Below, piece by piece: positions 1 to 9,270 of a stretch of DNA of 64,000 bases. The notes under the pieces were generated by a model, which worked only from the letters and a program-made list of their open reading frames with translations, ran no database searches and was not told the DNA's origin. Source of the stretch: Rhodospirillales bacterium (GTDB taxonomy: Bacteria > Pseudomonadota > Alphaproteobacteria > Rhodospirillales > WMHbin7). The first letter of the stretch is position 1. Every line of letters begins with the position of its first letter. The position numbers and the translations under genes were made by a program. The stretch lies in NCBI GenBank assembly GCA_016214125.1, contig JACRPC010000015.1:1-64000 (forward strand), given 5' to 3'.

Positions 1-58
1 CTTTGGAGATATCGCCGTAAATCCGGCTGCGAAGATCGTTCGAATAGGCTCGTCCCAT
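1..58 (-). CDS. IS630-family transposase, N-terminal fragment (cut by window edge)
   Basis: Only the first 19 codons are in the window. They read MGRAYSNDLRSRIYGDISK, which matches the usual N-terminus of IS630-family transposases (M-x-R-A-Y-S-x-D-L-R), just before their helix-turn-helix. The ATG at 58 has a good ribosome-binding site (GGAGGTG, plus-strand 62-68). The rest of the gene, including the DDE catalytic residues, lies outside the window, so it cannot be said whether the element is intact. Family assignment is by recognition of the motif; it is short, so moderately sure. Confidence 0.75.
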   Translation of the reverse strand, partial: MGRAYSNDLRSRIYGDISK

Positions 59-121
59 GATCCACCTCCAATCAAGATGAATCACAAATTCGTAACCAAT
101 CCCTTAAGCCGATTCCGATTA
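1..121. mobile_element. Probable end of an IS630-type insertion sequence
   Basis: The transposase start at 58 is followed by a short AT-richer stretch that ends near a TA dinucleotide at 120-121. IS630 elements insert at TA and carry terminal inverted repeats just upstream of the transposase. The block at about 101-119, reading AATCGGAATCGGCTTAAGG from the outside inwards on the minus strand, is therefore the likely terminal repeat. The other end is not visible, so the boundary is inferred. The element would sit about 14 bases downstream of the methyltransferase stop codon. Confidence 0.45.
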
Positions 122-134
122 AACGCACGACGCT

Positions 135-830
135 CTAGGCGCGTTTGGCCCGAAACGTCATCCGGTGGGCGTTAAGCCCGATGTTGGCGGGCAGGCGTTC
201 GCCAGCCAGGCCGTGGCGCGCCAGCCTAGCCAGGAAATCCTCGGGCCGGTAGCGCGCCAGCCCCAGCGTAGCGCGCAGCCGGCGGTAATCGGAGACCAGG
301 GTGGCGAACAGGCCGGCCAGGGCGGCCCAAAAGAAACCATTCTTGGCCGCCGGCACCAGGAGATCGAGGACATCGGCCACCAGCCCGGTCTCGGGATGAA
401 TGAGATCGGCGAACAGGATTTCCCCGCCGGGCGCCAGGAGATCGCGCCAGCGGTCGAGCAGGGCATCCAATGTGGCGGTGTCCAGATACTGAAGCACCGA
501 ATTGACCAGGATGACGTCCTGCTTGCCCGGCGCCAGATTCCGCCAATCGGTCTCGGACAGCACGGTGATGTTCGGCTGGTCGGCAAGATGTTCGGCCAGG
601 CGGGCGCGCACCGGTGCCGCCCCGTCATAGAGCGCCACCCGAATTCCGGCCTCGGCCAGACGGGGCGCATACAAGGCGTCGCCGCAACCGAAATCGAGCA
701 AACGCGGGGCGTTCCGATAGGTCAGGAGCGCCCGAACATCGTCGCCGATTTTGGCGCAATGGACGTCGAGATGGCGGGCGTTGACATAGATGCTGTGGGT
801 TCCGCCCCAGAAATCGAGCCACGAGGTCAT
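135..830 (-). CDS. Class I SAM-dependent methyltransferase
   Basis: A 231-residue protein with the Rossmann-type SAM-binding signature LLDFGCGDA at about residues 44-52, a following acidic end of strand two (ALYDG), and the motif IV/post-I region VILVNSVLQYLD. These place it in the class I methyltransferase superfamily; the substrate cannot be read from the sequence. There is no signal peptide. It is the last gene of a same-strand series (chemoreceptor, STAS, receiver-HATPase, PP2C phosphatase) but is separated from the phosphatase stop by about 100 bases, so co-transcription is possible rather than certain. It is not a CheR-type methyltransferase, since the CheR N-terminal helical domain is missing. 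Confidence 0.75.
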   Translation of the reverse strand: MTSWLDFWGGTHSIYVNARHLDVHCAKIGDDVRALLTYRNAPRLLDFGCGDALYAPRLAEAGIRVALYDGAAPVRARLAEHLADQPNITVLSETDWRNLAPGKQDVILVNSVLQYLDTATLDALLDRWRDLLAPGGEILFADLIHPETGLVADVLDLLVPAAKNGFFWAALAGLFATLVSDYRRLRATLGLARYRPEDFLARLARHGLAGERLPANIGLNAHRMTFRAKRA

Positions 831-932
831 TGGGTGTCCGCTGCGCGTTGGGTCATCGACAAATCATCGCGGAGACGATCGCCGCCGTAAAGGCCGATCG
901 CGCCCGCCCTGGTGGCGCCCTGCCGGGTTTCG

Positions 933-2114
933 TCAGGCGATCGATCCATGGCGCTGGCAGCAAACGACGGTGAGATCGTCGGCCAACGGCCGGCGGACGC
1001 TTTTGAGAAACGGTTCCAGAATCGGGCCGACCGCCAGCGGGCCGCCCTCGTCCAGCGCGGCGCGGCGTGCCAAATCGGCGGCGCCGGCGCGGCCCAGCCT
1101 ATGGCCGGCCTGATCGGGGCACTCGGCAAGCGCGTCGCTCGCCAGCAGGAGAAGGCCATCGGGGGGCAGGGCAAGGCGCCGCTCGGCGTACCGGACCTTG
1201 GCGGCGATGCCGAGCGGCAGGCCGGCGCCATCGCCGATCGCCACATCGCCGGTCAGCACGTCGACGACGAGCGGCGGGGGCGCGCCGGCCGAGGCGTAAT
1301 CGAAGCGGTCATGCGCGGTATCGACGATGCCGTAAAGCATGGTGGCGAACTGCCCGACCGCTAGCTGGCCCGCCAGGCGCGCGTTGAGCGCCGACAAAAA
1401 GGCGCCCGGCGACTCGGCGCCGGCATGGAGTTCGCGGACCAGGGCGTGCAGGCGAAAGGTGTTGAGCGCCGCCGCCATGCCGTGGCCGGAAAAATCGACG
1501 ATATAAAGGGCGAAGCTCCAATCGTCGATCGGCATCACTCCCCACAGATCGCCGCCCAGCTCCGACGAGGGCTCGACATGGGCGCTGATGGCGACGCCGT
1601 AGCCGCCCTCGATCTCGTCGAGAAGCGAGGCATCGGGCAGCAGCGATTTCTGGGCGATCCAGGCCAGCAGCAATTCGTCCTCAAGGCGGCCGCGCAGCTC
1701 GCGCGTCCCCGCCAGCCAGGCGTGCCGGCGCTTCTCCAAACGCCGCGCCGCCCGATGATCGGCAAGGAGGCCGTCGATGGCGGCGGCGGCCTCGGGCGCT
1801 GCCAGCTCGGGTCCGATACGATCAAGAGCGCCCGCCGCGACGAGATCGCGGGTGGCCGCCTCCTCATCCGGTCGGGTCCAGGCGAGAATGGCCAGGTCGG
1901 GATCGACGGCCAGCAGGCTTTGCACCGCCTGCGCCGGATCGCCGTCGGTCGCGCCGGCGGCCAGCAGAACCGCGTCGAAAGGGCGTTGGCCAAGTTCGGC
2001 CAAGGCCTGGGCGAGATCGCCGGCCACGGCCGCGACAACGCCCTCCCGCCGCAAGATTTTGGCCGCCGCCTGATCGGGGGCGATGAAGAGGACTCCGGGC
2101 CGACCGGCGGTCAC
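933..2114 (-). CDS. SpoIIE/RsbU-type PP2C serine phosphatase with degenerate receiver domain
   Basis: About 393 residues. Residues ~1-125 look like a response-regulator fold (VLFIAPDQAAAKIL, FDAVLLAAG) but Ala stands where the phosphorylatable Asp should be, so it is a pseudoreceiver. After a helical linker, residues ~170-393 form a PP2C/SpoIIE domain with metal-binding aspartates in GGDLW, DFSGHG, SDAL and DDLTVV. Such phosphatases dephosphorylate STAS anti-sigma-factor antagonists, and a STAS gene lies two genes upstream. The start is taken as GTG at 2114, which overlaps the preceding stop as GTGA, indicating translational coupling. A much longer in-frame reading would cover the upstream gene in another frame and is rejected. 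Confidence 0.8.
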   Translation of the reverse strand: MTAGRPGVLFIAPDQAAAKILRREGVVAAVAGDLAQALAELGQRPFDAVLLAAGATDGDPAQAVQSLLAVDPDLAILAWTRPDEEAATRDLVAAGALDRIGPELAAPEAAAAIDGLLADHRAARRLEKRRHAWLAGTRELRGRLEDELLLAWIAQKSLLPDASLLDEIEGGYGVAISAHVEPSSELGGDLWGVMPIDDWSFALYIVDFSGHGMAAALNTFRLHALVRELHAGAESPGAFLSALNARLAGQLAVGQFATMLYGIVDTAHDRFDYASAGAPPPLVVDVLTGDVAIGDGAGLPLGIAAKVRYAERRLALPPDGLLLLASDALAECPDQAGHRLGRAGAADLARRAALDEGGPLAVGPILEPFLKSVRRPLADDLTVVCCQRHGSIA

Positions 2115-3034
2115 GGCGGCTGGTCCCGGTCGCGCGACGGGGGATGATCGATGCCGATCGCGACCTCGTTGCCCTTGCCGCGATAATCGATGCGCGCGAA
2201 GCCGCTCATATGGGCGAGCGCGATCCCCCGACCGTGGCGCTTGAAGGATGGCGTCTTCGCGGCCTCGACGTAAGTGCGCCAATCGAAGCCCTCGCCCTGG
2301 TCGCGGATGACGATGGTGGTCGTCGATCCGGACCGCGCCACCTCGACCGACACCATTTTGTCGCGGTAATCCGGATCGGCCAAGCGCGCCGCCACCTCCT
2401 CCTGCCAGCGGTTTTGGGCGATCAATTCGCCCTTTTCCTCGTGGCCGATGCCGAGATTGCCGTGCTCGACGGCGTTGAGCAGCAGCTCGGACAGGCCGAA
2501 GATCAACCGTTCGCCGCCCGGCAGCGCCGAGGCCAGCGCCACGGCAAGGTCGGCGGCATCGGCGGGCGTGCGAACGCAAAAGCGGCCTTCGGTCATCAAG
2601 GCCAGCGCCGAGGCCCGCCGGCGCAGATTCTCCGCGAGCCGGCGGTGCAGGGCCCGGCTTTCCACCGCTTGGCGGGTGACCGAAAGCAGAAGATCGCGCT
2701 GAATGGGCTTGGTGAGGTAGTAGAACACGCCGCTGTTGATGCCGGCGACGACGTCGTGCGGGCCGTCGAGGGCGGTCTGCATGATGACCGGCACGTCGCG
2801 CAAGACCGGCTTGGCCTTCATGCGCTCGATCACCGCCATGCCGTCGAGATCGGGCATCATCCGGTCGAGCAGAACGGCGTCGAAGCGCTCGGGCGCGTCT
2901 TCGAGAAGGCGGAGCGCGGTGTGGCCGTCCGGTGCCGCCTCGACGGCGTAGCCGGCGGCCTCCAGCATCACCGAGAGGATTTCACGATTGAGCGGTTCGT
3001 CATCGACCACCAGGACGCGGGTCTGCGCGTTCAT
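2111..3034 (-). CDS. Response regulator with C-terminal RsbW-like HATPase domain
   Basis: A 307-residue protein. Residues 1-125 are a complete receiver domain: acidic pair VDDEP, phosphoacceptor Asp in LLDRMMPDLDG, and the conserved Lys in LTKP. Residues ~130-300 hold a GHKL ATPase of the anti-sigma/serine-kinase type: N box ELLLNAVEHGN, G1 box DQGEGF, and GRGIALA. There is no DHp dimerisation/histidine box, so this is not a histidine kinase. In partner-switching systems such a domain binds and phosphorylates a STAS partner or holds a sigma factor. Here phosphorylation of the receiver presumably controls that switch. The STAS gene is just upstream (18-base gap) and the cognate PP2C gene overlaps its stop. 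Confidence 0.82.
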   Translation of the reverse strand: MNAQTRVLVVDDEPLNREILSVMLEAAGYAVEAAPDGHTALRLLEDAPERFDAVLLDRMMPDLDGMAVIERMKAKPVLRDVPVIMQTALDGPHDVVAGINSGVFYYLTKPIQRDLLLSVTRQAVESRALHRRLAENLRRRASALALMTEGRFCVRTPADAADLAVALASALPGGERLIFGLSELLLNAVEHGNLGIGHEEKGELIAQNRWQEEVAARLADPDYRDKMVSVEVARSGSTTTIVIRDQGEGFDWRTYVEAAKTPSFKRHGRGIALAHMSGFARIDYRGKGNEVAIGIDHPPSRDRDQPP

Positions 3035-3052
3035 CGGTCGGGCCGACGGCGC

Positions 3053-3379
3053 CTATTCGAAGGCAAAGAGGGTGTCGAAGCACGACAGGCGCAGCAATTC
3101 CTTGACGTCGCCCTGGGGGCCGCGGATCGCCACCTTGGATTTCGCCTTCTCCGCCCGGTCGCGCAGGGTGAGCAGCATGCCGAGCCCGGCCGAATCCATG
3201 TAGGTGAGATCCTTCATGTCGACCACGACGCCGGTGTTGCCGTTGCGCAAGAGCTGCGGGATCAGCTCGTCGAAGGCGGTGCGGTCGGAAAAGGTGAGCT
3301 GGTCATGGAGGGTGAGCACCGTCCGCCCGCTGTTTTCGCTGATTTCGTATTTCACCCGCTCCTCCATGTGGTTCGGCAT
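3053..3379 (-). CDS. STAS-domain anti-sigma factor antagonist
   Basis: 108 residues, the normal size of a single STAS domain protein (SpoIIAA/RsbV/HsbA group). The signature around the regulatory serine, LTYMDSAGLGMLL, is present, and this serine is the usual site of phosphorylation by RsbW-like kinases and of dephosphorylation by PP2C phosphatases, both of which are encoded by the next two genes. It begins 3 bases after the stop of the chemoreceptor gene, so it is almost surely co-transcribed with it. A second start at 3367 (Met-Glu-Glu-Arg) is possible; neither has a clear ribosome-binding site, as expected for a coupled gene. Confidence 0.85.
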   Translation of the reverse strand: MPNHMEERVKYEISENSGRTVLTLHDQLTFSDRTAFDELIPQLLRNGNTGVVVDMKDLTYMDSAGLGMLLTLRDRAEKAKSKVAIRGPQGDVKELLRLSCFDTLFAFE

Positions 3380-3382
3380 CGG

Positions 3383-5638
3383 TCAGGCGCTGGCCTGCAA
3401 CCGTTGCGCAAGAAACGATTCCAGCCGATCGACGGCGGATTCGTCAAGATCGAAGCTGGCGTGGGTCGCGCTGGCCGTGGTCGCCATCAGGGTTCCCGGC
3501 AGGCTCTCGAAGCCCGGCAGGTCCATGGTGACGCTGTCGCCGCGCTTGCCGGGCAGCGGCCGGTCGAGCACCGCCGCCCCGGAAAGCGAAATGTCGTGCA
3601 GCAGGCAGGCCACGGTTTCGCTCCCGCAAGCGACATTAACGGCCACGTTCAAGGTGTGGCGGTCGTTCAATCGGCGGTTCTCGTCCGAGGACTGCTTGAG
3701 AATCATGTCGATCGTCTGGCTCATTTCGCGGATGCGCTCGTCGACCTGTTCGGCCGAAAAGCGGACGGCGGCGACGATCTGGGCGGTCTCGGTGGCGGCG
3801 CGCGACACTTCGCCGATGTTGCCGGTGGCGGTCCGGGTGCCGTCGGCGGCCTGTTGGGCGGCGCGGGCGATTTCCTGGGTGGCGGCCGATTGTTCCTCGA
3901 CGGCCGAGGCGATGCCCGACGCGATGGCGTTCATCTCGTTGATGGTCTTGGCGATCGCGCCGATCGCCTGCACCGCCTCCTGGGTGGCGTTCTGAATGCC
4001 GGTAACTTGTCCGGCGATTTCGTCGGTGGCCTTGGCGGTCTGGTTGGCCAGATTCTTCACCTCGTTGGCGACGACGGCGAAGCCCTTGCCGGCCTCGCCG
4101 GCCCTAGCCGCCTCGATTGTCGCGTTCAAGGCCAAGAGATTGGTCTGGCTGGCGATGGCGTTGATCAGCTTTACCACTTCGCCGACATTCTTGGCGGCCT
4201 CGGCCAGGCCGGTGACCATCGCGTCGACATGCCGGGCCTCCTCTTCGGCCGACTGGGCGATCCGGGTCGACTGGCTCACCTGGCGGCTGATTTCCTGCAC
4301 CGAGCTTGACAGCTCCTCGGCGGCGGCGGCGACGGCGTTGACGCTGCCGTTGGCCTGTTCTGAAGCTTCGGCGGCGGCCGCCGACTGATTCTGGACGCTG
4401 GTCATCGCCCCGTCCATGTTCTCTGAGGATTGCTTGAGGCTGGCGGAAACCGAGAGCACCATCTCGACCGTGCCGCTCACCTCCTCCTCAAGGGCGTGGT
4501 TGAGCGTCAACACTTGGCTTTGCATCTTGCGCTGGTTGCGCCGTGCGTCGGCCTCCATGCGGGCCGACATCTGGCGCAGCTTGACCGCGTTGTCCTTGAA
4601 GATCTGTACCGCCTGGGCCATGTGGCCCAGCTCGTCGGCGTTGTCGCGCGCCGGCACTTCGGTTTCCAACTGCCCTTCGGCCAACTTGCCCATGGCGCCG
4701 GTCATGGCGTTGACCGGGCCGGTGATGCTGCGCGTCACCAGCCAGGCCAGCACGACGCTCATGACCACCGCGATCGCCGAGAGGATGATGGCGAAGCGCT
4801 GGCTGGCGGCGTTGGCCTGATCGGTGTCGGTCATCGCCTGGTCCAGGCGCTTGGCCTGGCGTGTCTTGAGGTCGTCGGCCAGCGCGGCGAACTTGCCGGC
4901 CAGTTCGGGCATGATGGTGCCGACCACGAGATCGATTTCGCTGTGCGCCTCGCCCAGGGCCTTGACCGCGGCTTCGTAGGCCGCGATTTTCTCGGCGAGT
5001 TCGCTTTTGGGGGCGGCGCCCAAGGCCTTCTTGAACTCGGCCAGCGTGGCTTCGAGTTCCTCAAGGAAGCGCTCCTCGCCCAAGAGCAGGAAGTCCTTCT
5101 CGTGGCGGCGCATGGTAAGCAGCAGCACCGTAAGCGCCGGTCGGTTCATCGCCTTGACGAGGTCGCCGATCTCCTCGGCGGCCTGACGCATATCGCCCTG
5201 CAGGCCGGAGGCCGCGGTCAGCCCCATGTCCTTGCGCAGCGCCACGGTCTCCTCGAAATACTTGGCGTATTCCGCCGCCAGACTCTTCATGTCGTCGAGA
5301 ATCTTGCGCCGGTCCTCGGTCTCGCTCTTCGTCTTCACCGCCTCGATCTTTTGCGGAATCGCCTTCGATAGGGCGCGGGCCTCGTCTTCCGCCCAAGGGT
5401 CGAGGCGTTCGGTGAAGGCCAGCACGGCGCGGCGCATCCGCGCGACATCGGCCGCGACGTCGCTGGCCTGGACCGTGGTGTCGGCTACCTTGGCGTAATC
5501 GTCGAGCGCCTGCTCGAAGAAAACGCCGCTGGTGATCGACTTTGCCGACACCCCGGCCAGGAAGGCCAGGACGACCAGAAAACCAAACGTAACGCGGACG
5601 CCGATCCGGAAGCGTCCGGTCAAAGGCCGACTTGCCAT
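3383..5638 (-). CDS. Methyl-accepting chemotaxis protein with C-terminal PilZ domain
   Basis: About 751 residues. A transmembrane helix at ~10-32 and a second at ~279-300 flank a helical sensory region, followed by a HAMP domain (~300-355) and a long cytoplasmic signalling hairpin with the typical tip ([20 protein letters not shown], and [12 protein letters not shown]). The last ~95 residues are a PilZ domain: the RxxxR-type arginines in RRLNDRHTL and the DISLSGAA motif. PilZ domains bind c-di-GMP; Azospirillum Tlp1 is a known chemoreceptor of this layout. The ATG at 5638 has a purine-rich GAGGGAAA upstream and gives a proper first membrane helix. It heads an operon with STAS, receiver-HATPase and PP2C genes, with no cheA or cheW nearby, hinting at output to a partner switch. 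Confidence 0.88.
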   Translation of the reverse strand: MASRPLTGRFRIGVRVTFGFLVVLAFLAGVSAKSITSGVFFEQALDDYAKVADTTVQASDVAADVARMRRAVLAFTERLDPWAEDEARALSKAIPQKIEAVKTKSETEDRRKILDDMKSLAAEYAKYFEETVALRKDMGLTAASGLQGDMRQAAEEIGDLVKAMNRPALTVLLLTMRRHEKDFLLLGEERFLEELEATLAEFKKALGAAPKSELAEKIAAYEAAVKALGEAHSEIDLVVGTIMPELAGKFAALADDLKTRQAKRLDQAMTDTDQANAASQRFAIILSAIAVVMSVVLAWLVTRSITGPVNAMTGAMGKLAEGQLETEVPARDNADELGHMAQAVQIFKDNAVKLRQMSARMEADARRNQRKMQSQVLTLNHALEEEVSGTVEMVLSVSASLKQSSENMDGAMTSVQNQSAAAAEASEQANGSVNAVAAAAEELSSSVQEISRQVSQSTRIAQSAEEEARHVDAMVTGLAEAAKNVGEVVKLINAIASQTNLLALNATIEAARAGEAGKGFAVVANEVKNLANQTAKATDEIAGQVTGIQNATQEAVQAIGAIAKTINEMNAIASGIASAVEEQSAATQEIARAAQQAADGTRTATGNIGEVSRAATETAQIVAAVRFSAEQVDERIREMSQTIDMILKQSSDENRRLNDRHTLNVAVNVACGSETVACLLHDISLSGAAVLDRPLPGKRGDSVTMDLPGFESLPGTLMATTASATHASFDLDESAVDRLESFLAQRLQASA

Positions 5639-5783
5639 TGCGTTTCCCTCTTCCCCTCGGGTTTTGGCGGCTTGGACTCCCAATACCGCTCTTTTCAATT
5701 TCAAGCAAATTGATGAAGATTTGCTAAAGAAGCCAAGCCGATGGCGGTCGGATCGAGCGCCGGGCGGGTCCGAAAGATCGGGA

Positions 5784-5812
5784 TTGGCGCTTGCCTTGGG
5801 CTGGGCTAAGAT
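5784..5812 (+). promoter_or_regulatory. Candidate sigma-70-type promoter of aapJ
   Basis: TTGGCG (5784-5789) and TAAGAT (5807-5812) are separated by 17 bases and lie about 55 bases before the aapJ start. Each hexamer matches the consensus at 4 of 6 positions. This is a plausible but unproven promoter in the ~230-base divergent region between the chemoreceptor gene and aapJ. The remainder of that region shows nothing else recognisable. Confidence 0.35.
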
Positions 5813-5866
5813 TGCCGCTAAAGGCCTGATGGCCCAATCGTTTTGAATGAACAAGGGAGAGGTTCG

Positions 5867-6904
5867 ATGTCCAAACATATTGCCACCCCGATTCTGGCTC
5901 TGGCTCTGACCGTCGTCGGCGCCGGCCTGTCCCAGCCGGTCCAGGCGGGGGCGACCTTCGACGCCGTCAAGGCGCGCGGCAGTCTCAATTGCGGCGTCAA
6001 CACCGGCCTGGCCGGCTTCTCGGCGCCCGACGATAAAGGCAATTGGGCCGGGCTCGACGTCGATGTCTGCCGCGCCGTGGCCGCCGCCCTGTTCGGCGAC
6101 GCCAAAAAGGTGAAATTCGTGCCGCTCACCACCCAGCAGCGCTTCACCGCCCTGCAAGCGGGCGAGGTCGACATCCTGTCGCGCAACACCACGCTGACCA
6201 GCCAGCGCGACACCGAGCTGGGCCTCAATTTCGCGCCGCCGGTCTATTACGACGGCCAGGGCTTCCTGGTCGGCAAGAAGGTGGGGGTGAAGAGCGCCAA
6301 GGAACTGAACGGCGCCACCATCTGCGTGCTGCCCGGCACCACCACCGAACTCAACGTCACCGATTGGTTCCGCGCCAACAATCTGCAATTCAAGCCGGTG
6401 GTGATCGAGAAGAACGACGAGCTGGCGGCGGCTTTCTTCGCCGGCCGTTGCGACGCCATCACCTCGGACGCCTCGCAATTGGCCTCGATCCGTTCGGCCC
6501 AGGCCTCCAATCCCGACGACTACATCCTCTTGCCCGAGATCATCTCCAAGGAGCCCCTGGCGCCGGCGGTTCGCCACGGCGACGACCAGTGGTTCGATTT
6601 GGTGAAATGGTCGGTCTATGCCTGGCTCGAGGCCGAGGAGAAGGGCATCACCAGCGCCAACGCCGATGGCTTCAAGGGCAAGTCGAACGATCCCACCATC
6701 AAGCGCCTGATGGGCGACACGCCCGGTTTGGGCAAGGCCCTGGGCACCGGCGAGGACTGGGCCTTCAACATCGTCAAGCAGGTCGGCAATTACGGCGAAA
6801 GCTTCGAGCGCAATGTCGGCATGGGCTCGAAGCTGAAATTGCCCCGCGGCCTGAACGCCCAATGGAGCAAGGGCGGCTTGATGTACGCCATGCCGGTCCG
6901 TTAG
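5867..6904 (+). CDS. aapJ: General L-amino acid ABC transporter, periplasmic binding protein AapJ
   Basis: About 345 residues, typical for AapJ/BztA. A signal peptide covers ~1-26 (hydrophobic core [12 protein letters not shown], cleavage after VQA). The mature part is an SBP family 3 fold beginning [21 protein letters not shown], with [16 protein letters not shown] and the [14 protein letters not shown] loop characteristic of the AapJ/BztA branch. It should bind a range of L-amino acids in the periplasm and deliver them to AapQM. The ATG at 5867 is preceded by AGGGAGAGG; an in-frame TTG at 5843 would spoil the signal peptide. A stem-loop follows the gene before aapQ. Confidence 0.9.
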   Translation: MSKHIATPILALALTVVGAGLSQPVQAGATFDAVKARGSLNCGVNTGLAGFSAPDDKGNWAGLDVDVCRAVAAALFGDAKKVKFVPLTTQQRFTALQAGEVDILSRNTTLTSQRDTELGLNFAPPVYYDGQGFLVGKKVGVKSAKELNGATICVLPGTTTELNVTDWFRANNLQFKPVVIEKNDELAAAFFAGRCDAITSDASQLASIRSAQASNPDDYILLPEIISKEPLAPAVRHGDDQWFDLVKWSVYAWLEAEEKGITSANADGFKGKSNDPTIKRLMGDTPGLGKALGTGEDWAFNIVKQVGNYGESFERNVGMGSKLKLPRGLNAQWSKGGLMYAMPVR

Positions 6905-6912
6905 GCCGGTAA

Positions 6913-6937
6913 GGATCGGGCCGTCGCCGGCCGATCC
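6913..6937 (+). other. Intercistronic stem-loop between aapJ and aapQ
   Basis: GGATCGG (6913-6919) pairs with CCGATCC (6931-6937), with extra CC/GG pairing inside. It lies directly after the binding-protein stop codon. Hairpins at this place in ABC operons commonly stabilise the upstream message so that more binding protein than permease is made; that role is inferred here. There is no U-run, so it is not a classical terminator. Confidence 0.5.
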
Positions 6938-6965
6938 GGCGGCGGCCCTTGTCCGGCGAACGGCG

Positions 6966-8126
6966 ATGGTAACCAAGGGGGCGTGGTGGAACGATGCCGG
7001 CGTGCGCGCCGTGCTCTACCAGATCGTCGTCCTCGGCGCCATTCTGCTGCTCGGCTGGTATCTGGTTTCCAACACGCTGGCCAATCTGGCGGCGCGCAAC
7101 ATCGCCACCGGCTTCGGCTTTTTGGGCCGCGAGGCCGGCTTCGCCATCGGCGAATCGCCGCTTGCCTACGCGCCCACCGATTCCTACGCCCGCGCCATCC
7201 TGGTCGGGCTGGCCAACACGGTGATCGTCGCCCTGGTCGGCATCGCGTTCGCCACCCTGATCGGGCTGGTGATCGGCATCGCCCGGCTGTCCTCGAACTG
7301 GTTGGTCGCCCGGCTGGCCACCGTCTATGTCGAAAGCGCCCGCAACGTGCCGGTGCTGCTGCATCTGCTCTTCTGGTACGCCCTGATCACCGAGGCCCTG
7401 CCGGGGCCGCGTCAGGCCTTGAACCCGATCGCCAACGTATTCATCAGCAACCGCGGCATCAAATTCCCGTTGCCGGTCTGGGAGGCGGCGCATGGCTGGA
7501 TGGCGGCGGCTCTCGTGGTGGCCGTGGCCGCCACCTTGGTCCTCGCCCGGTGGGCGCGGACCCGCCAGGCCGAAACCGGCCAGCCCTTTCCGATCATCCG
7601 GGTTGGGCTGGCGCTGATCCTGGGCCTGCCGCTGCTGGCTTGGCTCGCCGGCGGGGCGCCGACCGCGCTTGATCGGCCGGAACTCAAGGGGTTCAATTTC
7701 ACCGGCGGCCACACGGTAAGCCCGGAATTCGTGGCGCTGCTCCTGGGGCTTACGCTCTACACCGCCGCCTTCATCGCCGAGATCGTGCGCAGCGGCATCC
7801 TGGCCGTGTCGCGCGGCCAGACCGAGGCGGCCCTGGCCCTGGGGCTTTCGCGCGGCCAGGTGCTGCGCCTCGTCATCCTGCCCCAGGCTCTGCGGGTGAT
7901 CATCCCGCCGCTCACCAGCCAGTATCTCAATCTCACCAAGAATTCCTCGCTGGCGGTGGCGATCGGCTATCCCGATCTGGTGAGCGTCGCCAACACCACC
8001 ATCAATCAGACCGGCCAGGCCATCGAAGGCGTGGCGCTGGTGATGGCCGTCTATCTGGCGGTGTCGCTGGGCATCGCCGCCTTCATGAACTGGTACGACA
8101 AGAAGACCGCCTTGGTGAGCCGATGA
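6966..8126 (+). CDS. aapQ: General L-amino acid ABC transporter, permease AapQ
   Basis: 386 residues, inner-membrane permease of the HisM/AapQ type with several hydrophobic helices. The N-terminal half carries the conserved [18 protein letters not shown] and [17 protein letters not shown] segments. The C-terminal cytoplasmic EAA-type loop reads [20 protein letters not shown], the contact site for the ATPase. It forms a heterodimeric channel with AapM. The gene follows aapJ after 61 bases holding a hairpin and overlaps aapM by 4 bases (ATGA), so these are co-translated. Confidence 0.9.
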   Translation: MVTKGAWWNDAGVRAVLYQIVVLGAILLLGWYLVSNTLANLAARNIATGFGFLGREAGFAIGESPLAYAPTDSYARAILVGLANTVIVALVGIAFATLIGLVIGIARLSSNWLVARLATVYVESARNVPVLLHLLFWYALITEALPGPRQALNPIANVFISNRGIKFPLPVWEAAHGWMAAALVVAVAATLVLARWARTRQAETGQPFPIIRVGLALILGLPLLAWLAGGAPTALDRPELKGFNFTGGHTVSPEFVALLLGLTLYTAAFIAEIVRSGILAVSRGQTEAALALGLSRGQVLRLVILPQALRVIIPPLTSQYLNLTKNSSLAVAIGYPDLVSVANTTINQTGQAIEGVALVMAVYLAVSLGIAAFMNWYDKKTALVSR

Positions 8127-9268
8127 GCGCGCCCATCGAACAAAGTCCGGGCGAGATCGCCGCCCATGTCGAAGAGCCGATGCGCGCCACCTTGGCCGCG
8201 CCCCGGCGCGGGCGGGGTGCGGCGGCGCTCTTGGGCTGGACGCGGCGCAATCTGTTCAGTTCGGTCCCCAACACGATCCTCACTCTGGTTGCCCTCGCTT
8301 TGCTTGTCTGGTTCCTGCCGCCGCTGATCAACTGGGCGCTCGTCAAGGCGACCTGGACGGGCGGCGATCCCAAACTGTGCCGCGAAGCGGGCGGCGCCTG
8401 TTGGGCGCTGATCGAGACCAAGCACCGCTTCATTCTGTTCGGCCTCTACCCGCACGACCAGCATTGGCGGCCGCTGGTGGCGATGGCGATCTTCCTCTCG
8501 GCGATCGCCGCGTCTTGCGATCCCCGCTTCTGGAATTGGCGGCTGGCGGGAATCTGGGCGGTGGTGCTGGCGGTGGGCGGCTGGCTGATGTGGGGCGGCT
8601 TCCTGGGGCTTGCCTATGTCGAGAACGCCCGCTGGGGCGGCCTGCCGCTGACGCTCATCCTGGCGACGCTGGGCATCGTGCTGGCCTTCCCGCTGTCGAT
8701 TCTGCTCGCCTTGGGACGGCGCTCCGACCTGCCGGCGATCCGCGCCGTCTGCGTCGGCTACATCGAGATCGTGCGCGGCGTGCCGCTGGTCTCGGTGCTG
8801 TTCATGGCCTCGATCATGTTCCCGCTCTTCCTGCCCGAAGGGCTCACCATCGACAAGCTCCTGCGTGCCCAGGTCGGCATCATCCTCTTTACCGCCGCCT
8901 ATCTGGCCGAGGCGGTGCGCGGCGGCCTGGCCGCCATCCCCAAGGGCCAATACGAGGCGGCGGACGCCATGGGGCTGGGCTATTGGCAGAAGATGGGCCT
9001 GGTGATCCTGCCGCAAGCGCTGCGGCTGGTGATTCCGCCGATCGTCAACCAGTTCATCAGTTGCTTCAAGGACACCTCGCTGGTCATCATCATCGGTCTT
9101 TACGATCTTCTCACCACCGCCAAGACGGCGCTCACCGATCCGCCCTGGCGGCCCTTCTATGTCGAAAGCTACGTCTTCGCCGGCCTGGTCTATTTCGGCT
9201 TCTGCTTTTTCATGTCGCGCTACAGCCAGTATCTGGAGCGCCGTCTCAACGCCGGCACCCGGAGGTGA
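8123..9268 (+). CDS. aapM: General L-amino acid ABC transporter, permease AapM
   Basis: 381 residues, the second membrane subunit. It has a hydrophilic N-terminal tail of ~50 residues, then membrane helices, the segment CVGYIEIVRGVPLVSVLFM and the EAA loop EAADAMGLGYWQKMGLVILP. It pairs with AapQ to form the translocation path. Its ATG overlaps the aapQ stop codon and it ends two bases before the aapP start. Confidence 0.9.
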   Translation: MSAPIEQSPGEIAAHVEEPMRATLAAPRRGRGAAALLGWTRRNLFSSVPNTILTLVALALLVWFLPPLINWALVKATWTGGDPKLCREAGGACWALIETKHRFILFGLYPHDQHWRPLVAMAIFLSAIAASCDPRFWNWRLAGIWAVVLAVGGWLMWGGFLGLAYVENARWGGLPLTLILATLGIVLAFPLSILLALGRRSDLPAIRAVCVGYIEIVRGVPLVSVLFMASIMFPLFLPEGLTIDKLLRAQVGIILFTAAYLAEAVRGGLAAIPKGQYEAADAMGLGYWQKMGLVILPQALRLVIPPIVNQFISCFKDTSLVIIIGLYDLLTTAKTALTDPPWRPFYVESYVFAGLVYFGFCFFMSRYSQYLERRLNAGTRR

Positions 9269-9270
9269 CG

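Noticed and set aside
933-2579. A 548-residue version of the PP2C phosphatase
   Set aside because: The extra N-terminal part is an alternative frame of the receiver-HATPase gene; the GTG at 2114 overlapping its stop is a natural start.
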